Of a DNA stretch of 64,000 nt, positions 28,678 to 36,944 are shown piece by piece (positions within the stretch are counted from its first letter, which is position 1; the number at the start of each line of letters is the position of its first letter). A model generated the notes under the pieces. That model had not been told where the DNA came from. It saw only the letters and a program-made list of their open reading frames with translations, and made no database searches. Location of the stretch: assembly GCA_011364965.1 (NCBI GenBank), contig RDOB01000003.1, forward strand, positions 534,524 through 598,523, written 5' to 3'. A program made the translations under genes and the position numbers. Source of the DNA: Candidatus Heimdallarchaeota archaeon. GTDB lineage: Archaea; Asgardarchaeota; Heimdallarchaeia; Hodarchaeales; Hodarchaeaceae.

Positions 28678-28863
28678 GTGAAATGTACTTTGTGCAATGA
28701 ACAAATTAAAAATTATACCCCAGAATTTAATCAATTGGAGATTAATGAGTCATATAGTGTTTATATCTGTCAATCATGTGTCGAAAAATTTGTGAAATGG
28801 CAACAAAGAAAGTTTGCGAAATTATTTCCTACAAAACGTGCGAAAAAGCTGTTAAAAGTATAA
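28678..28863 (+). CDS. small zinc-ribbon-like protein
   Basis: 61 residues with two CxxC pairs (C3-x2-C6 and CQSC near residue 31-34), which can form one zinc site, followed by a strongly basic C-terminal helix (RKFAKLFPTKRAKKLLK). This suggests nucleic-acid or ribosome contact. GTG 28678 is used; GGAGG lies about ten bases upstream. The exact family is unknown. It lies just downstream of the 33-residue ORF. Confidence 0.6.
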   Translation: MKCTLCNEQIKNYTPEFNQLEINESYSVYICQSCVEKFVKWQQRKFAKLFPTKRAKKLLKV

Positions 28864-29054
28864 AACAATCCAATTTTTATTAATTATACAAATCTACCAA
28901 TCGCAGAAGGAACAGCAATACACAAACGAAGTGGGAGAGCGAAAGAAAATAAATTAGGCGGTGATTATCAAATTAAATGAAAATACCTATATAATAAGAT
29001 ATGGTTCAAATAAATACAAATCAAACAACCAGCAAAAAATGAAGTGAATAATGA

Positions 29055-30467
29055 ATGAAAAAATCTATTTGTATTCTCATTTTCGGTATTTTGGCAAGTT
29101 TTGGACTTTTATTACATTCTCCTACCACTATTAAAGCTACATTGCCATTAGAACATAATACAGGTTGGCAATGGGAAATTAATACTAATGATACGCTTAT
29201 TTACAAAATTGTAGATAATGTATTAGGAGCTCGTTATGAAGCCTATAATATTACTGGTGAACCTTGGGTTGCTTCTGGGGTCTTAGATGTTATAAATATA
29301 ACTAAATTAATATTTAATCCTATAACTGGAACTGTTGAAAACTCAGAAGAGTTATTCCAATGTGTCGCAAGTCTGAGTCCAGGATTTTGGCAGCTTTCGT
29401 TTTACGATGCTGGAGTGAATACTGGTGGTTTTACTATGGCTTTCCCACTAATCCCTGTGAACACAAGCGGTTTGATAAATCAAACCCAGTTAGATGATTG
29501 GGGTGCAGCTATGACAAACGATCTTGGAGGAACTACTTATGCGAGAGCTTTACAGTTACAAGAATATACTGTGGTAGGTGATAACGAACTTCAACTTTAC
29601 AATTCGACTTATGGCTACTATGTCAATATGACTTATAATGACAATGGAATCCTTGAAACCGCGTGTGTAAAGATTGAATTAGAAATGGGTGGACCATTTA
29701 TTCTAGAACAAACTATAACAAAAGAAATTGGGGACATAATTAGTCTATTAAACCCAATAGATGAAACATCTCTTGCTGTAGAGGTTGGAGATAGTCTAAT
29801 TTATCAATTTTATATGAATGGAGTTCCCCAAGCGTTTCAAAGTTACAATATCACATATGTTGGGAAAATCACAGTTGACTATCAAGGTCAAGATAAATTA
29901 TTTTGGGGAGCTAATGCGACCCGATACAATTACGATACGCCCAGCGATACTTGGATATTGGATACAGAATGGCCTGAACAAACGATTGGCGGCGGAGATG
30001 ATAATTATCTCCTTCTACGGATGGAGGGGCCAACAAATCTAGTCCATCCTGAAGGAACAAATGGATCAATTCTAGAAATGAATTTAGCGCCGATATATGG
30101 ATCAGTGTATGGCGGATATTTGGATATATGCGAAAAGGGTGACTGGTGGGTAAAATTCTCTAATACAACTACTGATCAATGGATACGAATAGAACTTGAA
30201 CCAGAAACGGGTCTTTTACTGAATGTGACATTCACTCAAGGAGCTGATATAATAACAGAATATCTGATTGATGAAGATGATTTTCCACCCTCATCCTCGA
30301 CGACAACTACAACAACAACCACAACTACGACTACCTCTACAACTACAACCTCTCAAATGTCCAGTACAACTGAAACAACACCAGCTGTAACCTCCTTCCC
30401 AGGAGTAACAAGTATTTTTCTAGCTATTGGAACTCTCATATTAGTGTTCAGAAGACAAAAGAAATAG
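29055..30467 (+). CDS. secreted surface protein with Thr-rich stalk and C-terminal anchor
   Basis: 470 residues. A signal peptide spans about residues 1-28. The mature domain contains two related halves, each opening with a DTLIYK/DSLIYQ strand and running through a Y-ITG or Y-ITYVG segment, so it is probably an internal duplication of a beta-rich domain. A run of more than 20 Thr residues follows, then an SST-ETTP region, FPGVTSIFLAIG... membrane helix and the tail RRQKK. No enzymatic motif is seen. The stop is followed by a T-rich tract. A copy of its last 41 coding bases plus the T tract sits at 38125-38183. Confidence 0.8.
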   Translation: MKKSICILIFGILASFGLLLHSPTTIKATLPLEHNTGWQWEINTNDTLIYKIVDNVLGARYEAYNITGEPWVASGVLDVINITKLIFNPITGTVENSEELFQCVASLSPGFWQLSFYDAGVNTGGFTMAFPLIPVNTSGLINQTQLDDWGAAMTNDLGGTTYARALQLQEYTVVGDNELQLYNSTYGYYVNMTYNDNGILETACVKIELEMGGPFILEQTITKEIGDIISLLNPIDETSLAVEVGDSLIYQFYMNGVPQAFQSYNITYVGKITVDYQGQDKLFWGANATRYNYDTPSDTWILDTEWPEQTIGGGDDNYLLLRMEGPTNLVHPEGTNGSILEMNLAPIYGSVYGGYLDICEKGDWWVKFSNTTTDQWIRIELEPETGLLLNVTFTQGADIITEYLIDEDDFPPSSSTTTTTTTTTTTTSTTTTSQMSSTTETTPAVTSFPGVTSIFLAIGTLILVFRRQKK

Positions 30468-30493
30468 TTATTTTTTCTTTTTTCTTTTTTTTT
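30468..30493 (+). terminator. T-rich termination tract
   Basis: Starting right after the stop of the surface protein, about 26 bases are almost all T with two C interruptions. Archaeal termination uses such T tracts without a hairpin. The tract was copied along with the gene end to 38167-38183. Confidence 0.55.
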
Positions 30494-30502
30494 GTATTCG
30501 AT

Positions 30503-30625
30503 CTAATCAATATCCTCTTCATCACTCAATTCTTTTATCAAATGATCAAAATCAATTGGTCTAGGGTAAATTTTTTCCATTTCCAATTGAATTTTTGATA
30601 AATAGACATAATTCAGTTTGATCAT
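30503..30625 (-). CDS. possible 40-residue acidic ORF
   Basis: ATG 30625 to TAG 30503. The peptide is acidic at the end (KELSDEEDID) and looks like a small antitoxin tail. No ribosome site is seen. It lies next to a PIN-toxin remnant on the other strand, so it may be a leftover of a toxin-antitoxin locus. Confidence 0.25.
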   Translation of the reverse strand: MIKLNYVYLSKIQLEMEKIYPRPIDFDHLIKELSDEEDID

Positions 30626-30700
30626 GGATTAAAAAAGTGATCTCGTATGACTTGGGGGTAGATTTTGGCTTCCTTTCTTACCAATACAATTTGTTTGTTA

Positions 30701-30836
30701 TGAACTAGTAGAATACTTTGAAAAAGGACTTTCGTTTACCGATTGTTCTATTTTAGTCATAGCAAAGCCTTTTGAGAGTAATGTATACATTGCTACATTT
30801 GATGGTCATTTTAAATGACTTATTTCCGTTATTGAA
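30701..30836 (+). pseudogene. 3' remnant of a PIN-domain toxin (VapC-like)
   Basis: The frame matches the end of the intact PIN gene at 50371-50781: YFEKGLSFTDCSILVIAKPF, then ESNVYIATFDGHFK against YFENGLSFTDCSILVMAKLF, then ESNVYIATFDRHFQ. A TGA interrupts it just after HFK, and the N-terminal two thirds are missing. It is a clear decayed duplicate. Confidence 0.8.
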
Positions 30837-31134
30837 TGATTTTTATACGAAGGGATGGGAGATACCTGGGATATCATTAATTATAGTACGAACCGAAAAG
30901 ATTCTTACATTAGCAAGTCATGTTATTGTAATCTCTAAGGTCTCCACTTCTCTCCACAGATTAAGGAACTTCAGCATTTTTTTTAGGATTGGATTGACAC
31001 TAATAAATGCTTACAGTATAAAAAATTAATGTAAAAATCTTAACTTTAAAAATTCTGGCTTCGATATTTCTCAAAAGTTTTATCACATTTCAAACCTTTC
31101 AAGTTGGAGGATCAAGGAGCTTTCATTAGAATAT

Positions 31135-31461
31135 TCAGGGTAAATTTTCTTCCTTATTATCTGCTTTTTTGATTGCTTCCTCCATTCTTTTAAAAAATAA
31201 CTGATCTGTTAAACATTTCAATCTTACTAGTGGATACTCTGTTATGATTTCAAAATAGAATTCTTTTCCCGTGATTTCCCTCAAAAGCATTAAATAATCT
31301 TCTAAATGTCGTGGATCAACCTTTGGTTTGAAGGTAAATACAATGGATTCTTCTTTATATTCAAACGCTTCAAAAACATTAATACTGAGAAAAGAGAGAA
31401 AAAAAGGGATGTAAATATGCCATGTTGCATTTTTACTGGAATTCATGGTCTTCTTACGCAT
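31135..31461 (-). CDS. small protein of unknown function
   Basis: 108 residues. The N-terminus is moderately hydrophobic (IYIPFFLSFLSINVF), followed by an alpha/beta-looking part with KPKVDPRHLEDYLMLL and a charged C-terminal helix. ATG 31461 has GGGAG five bases upstream. It follows the 51-residue single-helix protein (31495-31650) by 33 bases on the same strand, so the two are probably one unit. Family not recognised; the soluble part could be a small longin/roadblock-like fold, but I cannot show that. Confidence 0.5.
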   Translation of the reverse strand: MRKKTMNSSKNATWHIYIPFFLSFLSINVFEAFEYKEESIVFTFKPKVDPRHLEDYLMLLREITGKEFYFEIITEYPLVRLKCLTDQLFFKRMEEAIKKADNKEENLP

Positions 31462-31494
31462 TTTTCTCCCTTTTCAACGTATCTACCAAAGGAC

Positions 31495-31650
31495 TTAATG
31501 TCCTGGGGGTGGAGGTGGGGGAAGTTCAGGATCTGCTAGTCCAGCCTGTATTCCGACAAAAATAAGTATCAGCCATACAAAAAACGGCAAATATCTTATT
31601 AACATTGTTTTTTTGGGGATTATTTGATTTATTTTTTCCTTTATTGACAT
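31495..31650 (-). CDS. 51-residue single-helix membrane protein with poly-proline tail
   Basis: ATG 31650 to TAA 31495, with GGTGAGG about eight bases upstream, a strong ribosome site. The product has a basic N-terminus (KEKINQIIPKK), one membrane helix (about residues 20-38) and a tail DPELPPPPPPGH. By the positive-inside rule the tail would be outside. It diverges from the regulator at 31823 and precedes the 108-residue ORF. It is a new small gene by its signals; function unknown. Confidence 0.55.
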   Translation of the reverse strand: MSIKEKINQIIPKKTMLIRYLPFFVWLILIFVGIQAGLADPELPPPPPPGH

Positions 31651-31822
31651 AAGTCAACCCTCACCCTAAATAGAAATTGAACTGTTGATTAAATGCACAG
31701 GAATCTTTTTTTTACAGTTTTTGATAGAACCTGCAGGAATAAAAATCACTTCGCAAGTAAACGAGATCTGACGTTTTAAGTAAAGTTTTATTAAGTTTAA
31801 GTAACTGGCTTGATTGAGATTA

Positions 31823-33328
31823 ATGATCAACTCAGTGAAATCAGTAAATGAGGGAAAAATTGATTATACAACTGAAGTTGAGAGTCAGTTCATACAAGAT
31901 TTCATTGTTTACTGGGAAGCAGTACGTAGTGCCATTTCTCATTATAAAAAGCTGGTAAGCAATCAAAAGGTCTCATTAGATCTTGTCAAAATCATTAGAA
32001 AAACCTGTGAAGATTTATTTTTATCGTGTACTCAACCTTTTTTCGAGAAATGGTGTAAAGTGTTCCCTTTCATTCAAAAGGATTCTGGATTCCTTTCCCT
32101 CTATTGGTCTTATGAGATTTCATTTAATAACTTTTCTTATCTCCTTCCCCATAAATTGGTTGTCTTTGAGCTATTTAAATGTGATAATGCGTGCATTCAA
32201 AATCTAAAACGCATTAAAAAACTCGAAGATCTACTTTTCTATTTAACTCGAACGTTCTGCGATTTGAACCTGAATTTAAACTCTAATGATAAAAAAATTC
32301 TCAATTATTTTACGTCTAAGGACTTTGTCTGCTCTTATAAAAGGTTTCCTACGCAAAAAAGGATTTCCGATGCCTTACGTATAAGCGAGGCAACCTATAA
32401 TCGACGGGAGTCGATTTTAGCTGAAACTTATGTTTTTAGTGCCATTTACCGTTTGAATATTAGCGCTCTAGGGTTTGAGACCTTATTTGTTTGTTCTCCC
32501 TTTGTGGTTGATAATGCCTTTCTAACTCCGTCATCGTTAGCTTCAGTCCCCTATCGCGTGACCGATACCATTGGGGCTCAAAAGATCATTCAATATCAAG
32601 TTACGGATTATAATCTTTTCCAAAAGATCACAAGTTTGTATCAAGACAAAAATTCCCATATGACTAGACTTACAAATGGATATATCGGATGGAATCTACA
32701 CTCTTTTCACCATAATTCTTCTAAACGGTGGAAAGTGCTTCCTCCTATCCTATCTACTTACAATTGGGATGATGGCGTTATTAGCGAGGAAAAAGGATTC
32801 CATTACAATTTAATTCCCCAATCTTTAGCTCCTCATTTAACTGAGGTGGAGAGAGAGATACTAGCCCATTTTTCTAAATATGGTACCCGCTATGATGTTA
32901 ATTTGGCTAAAAAATTTGGGAAAACAGAAAAATATATCCGTAGATCGTGGAGTAGACTTCTATCTGAAAAATTAGTTCACCGTTTTCCTCTCTTTTCGAA
33001 TATTGGATTAGACGCTAAACCCTGGATAACTCTTTTTGGCAGAAAGAATGGTGATTATAATAAGCAAAACAGTCTAATCCTCCGTATAGTTGAGCATCTA
33101 AAACTCCTACCCTTCACTTTTATTTTTTATAAGTTAGCAGAGAGTTCAAAGGGTGATCCTCCTCTTCTTGCTGGTTTAATCTATATTCCAAGTTTTTGGA
33201 TGACTGAATTCAATATTAAATGGAATAAATTAGCTGAATTTGGCTTTCTACCCGAAATTGAATATTCCTACAATCGGTATATTCGTTGGAATATTGATAT
33301 CACGAAGGTTTCATTCGGAGCTGTTTAA
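31823..33328 (+). CDS. protein with two helix-turn-helix-like segments, putative regulator
   Basis: About 501 residues, soluble. An N-terminal helical region is followed by a first HTH-like segment (NDKKILNYFTSKDF, then TQKRISDALRISEATYNRR) near residues 155-205, and a second in the latter half (LTEVEREILAHFSKYG, then DVNLAKKFGKTEKYIRRSW) near 340-390. The second looks like a Lrp/AsnC-type winged helix. No known full-length family is recognised. The gene converges on the signalling operon and its 3' end overlaps the small GTPase gene by 29 bases. Start: ATG 31823 with GAG close by; an in-frame TTG lies at 31814. Confidence 0.6.
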   Translation: MINSVKSVNEGKIDYTTEVESQFIQDFIVYWEAVRSAISHYKKLVSNQKVSLDLVKIIRKTCEDLFLSCTQPFFEKWCKVFPFIQKDSGFLSLYWSYEISFNNFSYLLPHKLVVFELFKCDNACIQNLKRIKKLEDLLFYLTRTFCDLNLNLNSNDKKILNYFTSKDFVCSYKRFPTQKRISDALRISEATYNRRESILAETYVFSAIYRLNISALGFETLFVCSPFVVDNAFLTPSSLASVPYRVTDTIGAQKIIQYQVTDYNLFQKITSLYQDKNSHMTRLTNGYIGWNLHSFHHNSSKRWKVLPPILSTYNWDDGVISEEKGFHYNLIPQSLAPHLTEVEREILAHFSKYGTRYDVNLAKKFGKTEKYIRRSWSRLLSEKLVHRFPLFSNIGLDAKPWITLFGRKNGDYNKQNSLILRIVEHLKLLPFTFIFYKLAESSKGDPPLLAGLIYIPSFWMTEFNIKWNKLAEFGFLPEIEYSYNRYIRWNIDITKVSFGAV

Positions 33329-33953
33329 AGCGCTGTTGAACAGCGATCTGTATAGATAATATTTGAAAAGCCATTGAAATGTTCTCCCCTGTCCGTGCAC
33401 TCGTTTCAATTAGATGGATTCCGAAACCATAGTTTTCTCGACTTTTTTTATCATATTTTCTAGTTAAATATTCAGCATATTGTCTTGGTACGAGGTTCAA
33501 TCCACTTTCTTTAAGATCTATCTTATTTGCAACTAATATTAAGGGGATTGGTCCTTTCATATTATGTTCCCATAGTTCTCCTATCCAGTTCTCTAAGTTC
33601 TTAAAGGAGTCTCTATTGGTAATATCATAGATGAGCAATGCGCCATTGGTACCCTTATAAAATGTCTGTCGTACCTCAGAAAAATGTGGTTGCCCTGCTA
33701 AATCCCATATCTGATATTTAATTTCCCTAGATCCCAAGTTTACCACATATGTTGAAAAATCTGCTCCTATTGTTGCTGAATAAACGGGATTAAATCCGTG
33801 ACCAATGAACCGTCGTCTTATCGAGGTTTTTCCCACAGCTCCATTTCCGATAAGGACTATTTTCCATAATGTCCTAGAGTCCTTTGGAAAAAGGAATTCG
33901 ACATCCAAATCAGTTTCAAAATCTGATGGTAAATTAGTAGTAACCCCGTTCAA
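33300..33953 (-). CDS. Ras/Rab-like small GTPase
   Basis: 217 residues, a Ras-superfamily GTPase with all G boxes: G1 GNGAVGKTS at 36-44, G2 Thr near 61 (ATIGADF, Rab-like), G3 WDLAGQ at 83-88, G4 NKID at 143-146 and G5 ETSA at 183-186. The Gln of DLAGQ, needed for hydrolysis, is present. There is no C-terminal cysteine, so prenylation is not expected. It is the last gene of a minus-strand operon with a histidine kinase, an Arf/Rag-like GTPase and a response regulator. The TTG 33953 start is weak: the frame is open to 34010 and a strong AAAGGAGG precedes an ACG at 34007. The 3' end overlaps a convergent gene by 29 bases. Confidence 0.9.
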   Translation of the reverse strand: MNGVTTNLPSDFETDLDVEFLFPKDSRTLWKIVLIGNGAVGKTSIRRRFIGHGFNPVYSATIGADFSTYVVNLGSREIKYQIWDLAGQPHFSEVRQTFYKGTNGALLIYDITNRDSFKNLENWIGELWEHNMKGPIPLILVANKIDLKESGLNLVPRQYAEYLTRKYDKKSRENYGFGIHLIETSARTGENISMAFQILSIQIAVQQRFKQLRMKPS

Positions 33954-34010
33954 TAGTTCTCTTAAATTATCGCGGAATTCAAATTCATTTTCATTCTTGT
34001 TGAACGTACT

Positions 34011-35534
34011 TTATCCTCCTTTAGAATTACCGTCTTGTGGATTCGTCTTCAGCTCTGGAAGAACAATAGAGAAAGTGGATCCTTTTTTATATTCACTCTC
34101 AACATAGATTGCTCCTTTATGGAGATACACTAATTCACGAGCTAGTGCTAATCCAATTCCTGTTCCTTGAATGTGTGAAACATCATCTGATCTATAAAAC
34201 CTCGTAAAAATGTGTGGAATATCCTTTTTTGAGATTCCCATCCCCTGATCAGTAATTTCAATTAATGTTTCCTTATTCTCTTCTCCAGAAGAATATTTTC
34301 CCTTATAAGACTCGGTGACCTTAATAGTTATATTAGAGTTATTCGAAGAATACTTAATGGCATTATCAAGTATGATTCGGAATATTTGTTCAATCCGATG
34401 AACATCTCCCATTAATTCTACCTGTTCTGAGCCTAAGACTTGAACGTTAAGTTTTTTCTCATAAATTCGCGGTTCTAATTGAGCTATGACTGAATAAATA
34501 GTCCCCAAGATATGGTACTTTTCCCATTTCAATTTTAAGCCTTTCCCAGCGTCGAAACGGGATAATATTAGTAGGTCATCCACCTGCTGATTTAATATTG
34601 CTGCACTTCTCCCCATAGAATTAATTATCTCGATTTTTTCCTCCTCTGTAAGCTTCGTTCCATACCTTTGAAGGTTTATTACTGATAAATTCAACGCAGA
34701 GATAGGAGTTCTAAGTTCATGGGAAACAACAGATACAAACTTCTTTCGGAGATTTTCAAACTCGATAAATGGAGTAATATCCCTAAATTCAATAATAGAA
34801 ACAAGAGAATTCTGGTTTATGGAAGAATTTAACGCGACTGTAAATTCTAGAAAGAGATTTGATGTTACTTCAACTACAACCTTTTGGTTAATGTCGTAAG
34901 TTAAGAAAAGTGTTCTAATGGTGTCAAAAAAGGGGTGACCTGTACTAAGTACGAAATTCAATTCACATACTCTTATTTCTGATAAGATTCTTTTGATTAG
35001 TCTTTCTGCTGCTGTATTGATGATAATAGCCTTTCCATCTTGATCTAATACAATTACTCCATCTTTTATATTATTAAGTATCAATTCAATCTGTTTTTTT
35101 TCTCGATTGACAATTTCGCTTTGTGATCTAAGATGATCAATTATTTCTTCTAAGTAATCGTGGCTTAAACCAATCTTATCTTCAAAATCTGTTGAGAATG
35201 AAATTTGCTTCAATAGAAGAAATATGGAATTTAAATTAATGTACTTTGTTTTGAAATAGAACGAGATAATCTCTCCATTGTTTCTCAAGCAGCGTAATAC
35301 ACCCGTATTATGCATTTTTTCTGAATAAATTGGATATTTGTAAATATAGTCTAAGTCTAGGTTATAGATATATGCTGAAATATCTTTTCCAATCATCTCT
35401 TGTTCTGAATATTTTAATATATCTGTTAGATATATATTAACATATTGTATTTTATGCTCCTTGAGATAAATAATCCCCATATCTAAATTATTTAAGATTT
35501 CTTGAAATCCTTCTGAATTCACCGTTTGATTCAT
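34011..35534 (-). CDS. soluble PAS-PAS sensor histidine kinase
   Basis: 507 residues with no membrane segment, so the sensing is cytosolic. Order: a first PAS-like domain at about 8-115, a linker helix, a second PAS at about 148-255 (ILNNIKDGVIVLDQDG opening), a HisKA domain with the phospho-acceptor H272 in VVSHELRTPISAL, and an HATPase domain with the N box IILDNAIKYS, G1 DQGMGIS, F box FTRFYRSD and G2 GTGIGLALA. All catalytic parts are present. It follows the Rag-like GTPase gene by 12 bases and ends a few bases before the Rab-like GTPase. The response regulator encoded first in the operon is its obvious partner. Confidence 0.92.
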   Translation of the reverse strand: MNQTVNSEGFQEILNNLDMGIIYLKEHKIQYVNIYLTDILKYSEQEMIGKDISAYIYNLDLDYIYKYPIYSEKMHNTGVLRCLRNNGEIISFYFKTKYINLNSIFLLLKQISFSTDFEDKIGLSHDYLEEIIDHLRSQSEIVNREKKQIELILNNIKDGVIVLDQDGKAIIINTAAERLIKRILSEIRVCELNFVLSTGHPFFDTIRTLFLTYDINQKVVVEVTSNLFLEFTVALNSSINQNSLVSIIEFRDITPFIEFENLRKKFVSVVSHELRTPISALNLSVINLQRYGTKLTEEEKIEIINSMGRSAAILNQQVDDLLILSRFDAGKGLKLKWEKYHILGTIYSVIAQLEPRIYEKKLNVQVLGSEQVELMGDVHRIEQIFRIILDNAIKYSSNNSNITIKVTESYKGKYSSGEENKETLIEITDQGMGISKKDIPHIFTRFYRSDDVSHIQGTGIGLALARELVYLHKGAIYVESEYKKGSTFSIVLPELKTNPQDGNSKGG

Positions 35535-35546
35535 GTATAGTTCCCC

Positions 35547-36935
35547 CTAAAACCGGATTTCCCAGGTTGTGTGCCGTTCTTCTTTATTGATAATTTTAGG
35601 TGATTCAATATGAAAGGTCTTTAGGATTCCTTCCAAAAAACCAGTGAGTAAAACATCAGTTAATTCACTGGGGATACCCTCATTTTTCCAATCTTGAACA
35701 GTTAATTCAATTGATTGGCTCCTACGATTCATTATAAATGATTTTGATGTTAATTTTAGAGGTTTCGCGTTCCAGTCACCCTTCAGATAATTTAACCAAG
35801 ATTTTTGTAATAATATAGCATATCCTGTTCCTAAAATACGTACTCCCTGTTGGATTGATGGGAGCATATTTGTAAAATCCTCCTGACTTGTTCCTAAAGT
35901 TGGTAGAATAGTAAATTGGGGGAGAATTACCTGTTCAAAATAATCCAATAACTCATCATTTAATAATTTCTGAAGCATTACATCTGGGAGCGAAAAATAA
36001 ATAGTTTGTAATAGAGCTATATTACTACTTTGGTCATTTACGCTTGTAAGGAAAAAAGTTGCGATTTTTAAATAATCTTTAAAGTGCTTTAACACTATTT
36101 GTATATTTTTATTTAATTCAATTCGTTTTTCCGGATCATACTTGTGTAAAAAAATGGAAAGATTTACATTAGACTCATTTTCATTGCGTACCAATGACCA
36201 TAGCTTATCTAAGTAGTCTAGGGCTGGTAAGAAGGAAACAGGATCCTGTATATCTACAACATAAATTAAGGTTGAGGTTTTTCCCCAATAAGTCATGTCT
36301 TTTAGATATTGACGTCGATAAAGTTCTTGTCCTCCAAAATCCAATATTAAGATATTCTCTTTTAGGAATTCTTCGAAATCTATGTGCTGAACAACTCCTA
36401 TGGTTGGCTTAATTGTATGCAAACGATCTTTCGATTCCTTTTTAAAGAATAATTGAATCATAGACGTTTTTCCGGCTCTAGATAATCCTAGAAGAGCTAT
36501 TCTTATGACAGGTTTTTTCATGGATTGAGAAAGCTGAAATTCTTGATTTTTTCGAGTTAATGGACTCAGAATTGGTAAAATTAGTTTTTCAAACATTTCA
36601 GATTCTGGAAAATAGCCTTTGTCTTGGTCTTTCAACAATTGAAATGTTTCTTTAGCAATTAAATCGAAGTATCTCTCTACTTCTTCGGTTTGTATTTTTT
36701 CTTTTAGAAATAAATATAATCCGAAGGTTCTATATGTCCTTACATAGATAATTAAGTCAGAAAACCTAATTTCTTGAATTGCACTTTGAATTACTGCCTC
36801 TGAAAAATTTTGTATCGCAACCATAAATCCAGAGATCAGCTGAGGATCCTGTAAAGTATATTTTGAGCTTTCTTCAGAATAACTCCATACTTCTATCCCT
36901 GCATCCGTAGAGATAGCAAATCTTACAAACATCAT
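35547..36935 (-). CDS. longin-like + Arf/Rag-like GTPase + V4R-like protein
   Basis: 462 residues. The N-terminal ~100 residues resemble Asgard longin/roadblock-type domains (FAISTDAGIEVWSY, DPQLISGFMVAI). A GTPase follows: G1 GLSRAGKTS at 150-158, G2 Thr near 178, G3 DFGGQE at 199-204, G4 HKYD at 264-267 and G5 TSV near 297. The HK-x-D form of G4 and the FGGQ form of G3 recall Rag/Gtr and Arf-like GTPases rather than Ras. The last ~110 residues (LGTGYAILLQKS, LLTGFLEGILKTF) look like a V4R ligand-binding domain, though this is less certain. It lies 9 bases after the response regulator and 12 before the kinase, so signal input and GTP switching seem to be one unit. Confidence 0.8.
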   Translation of the reverse strand: MMFVRFAISTDAGIEVWSYSEESSKYTLQDPQLISGFMVAIQNFSEAVIQSAIQEIRFSDLIIYVRTYRTFGLYLFLKEKIQTEEVERYFDLIAKETFQLLKDQDKGYFPESEMFEKLILPILSPLTRKNQEFQLSQSMKKPVIRIALLGLSRAGKTSMIQLFFKKESKDRLHTIKPTIGVVQHIDFEEFLKENILILDFGGQELYRRQYLKDMTYWGKTSTLIYVVDIQDPVSFLPALDYLDKLWSLVRNENESNVNLSIFLHKYDPEKRIELNKNIQIVLKHFKDYLKIATFFLTSVNDQSSNIALLQTIYFSLPDVMLQKLLNDELLDYFEQVILPQFTILPTLGTSQEDFTNMLPSIQQGVRILGTGYAILLQKSWLNYLKGDWNAKPLKLTSKSFIMNRRSQSIELTVQDWKNEGIPSELTDVLLTGFLEGILKTFHIESPKIINKEERHTTWEIRF

Positions 36936-36944
36936 ACTTCCTTT

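Noticed and set aside
30772..31029. plus-strand frame of 85 codons
   Set aside because: It runs out of phase through the PIN remnant and is not protein-like.
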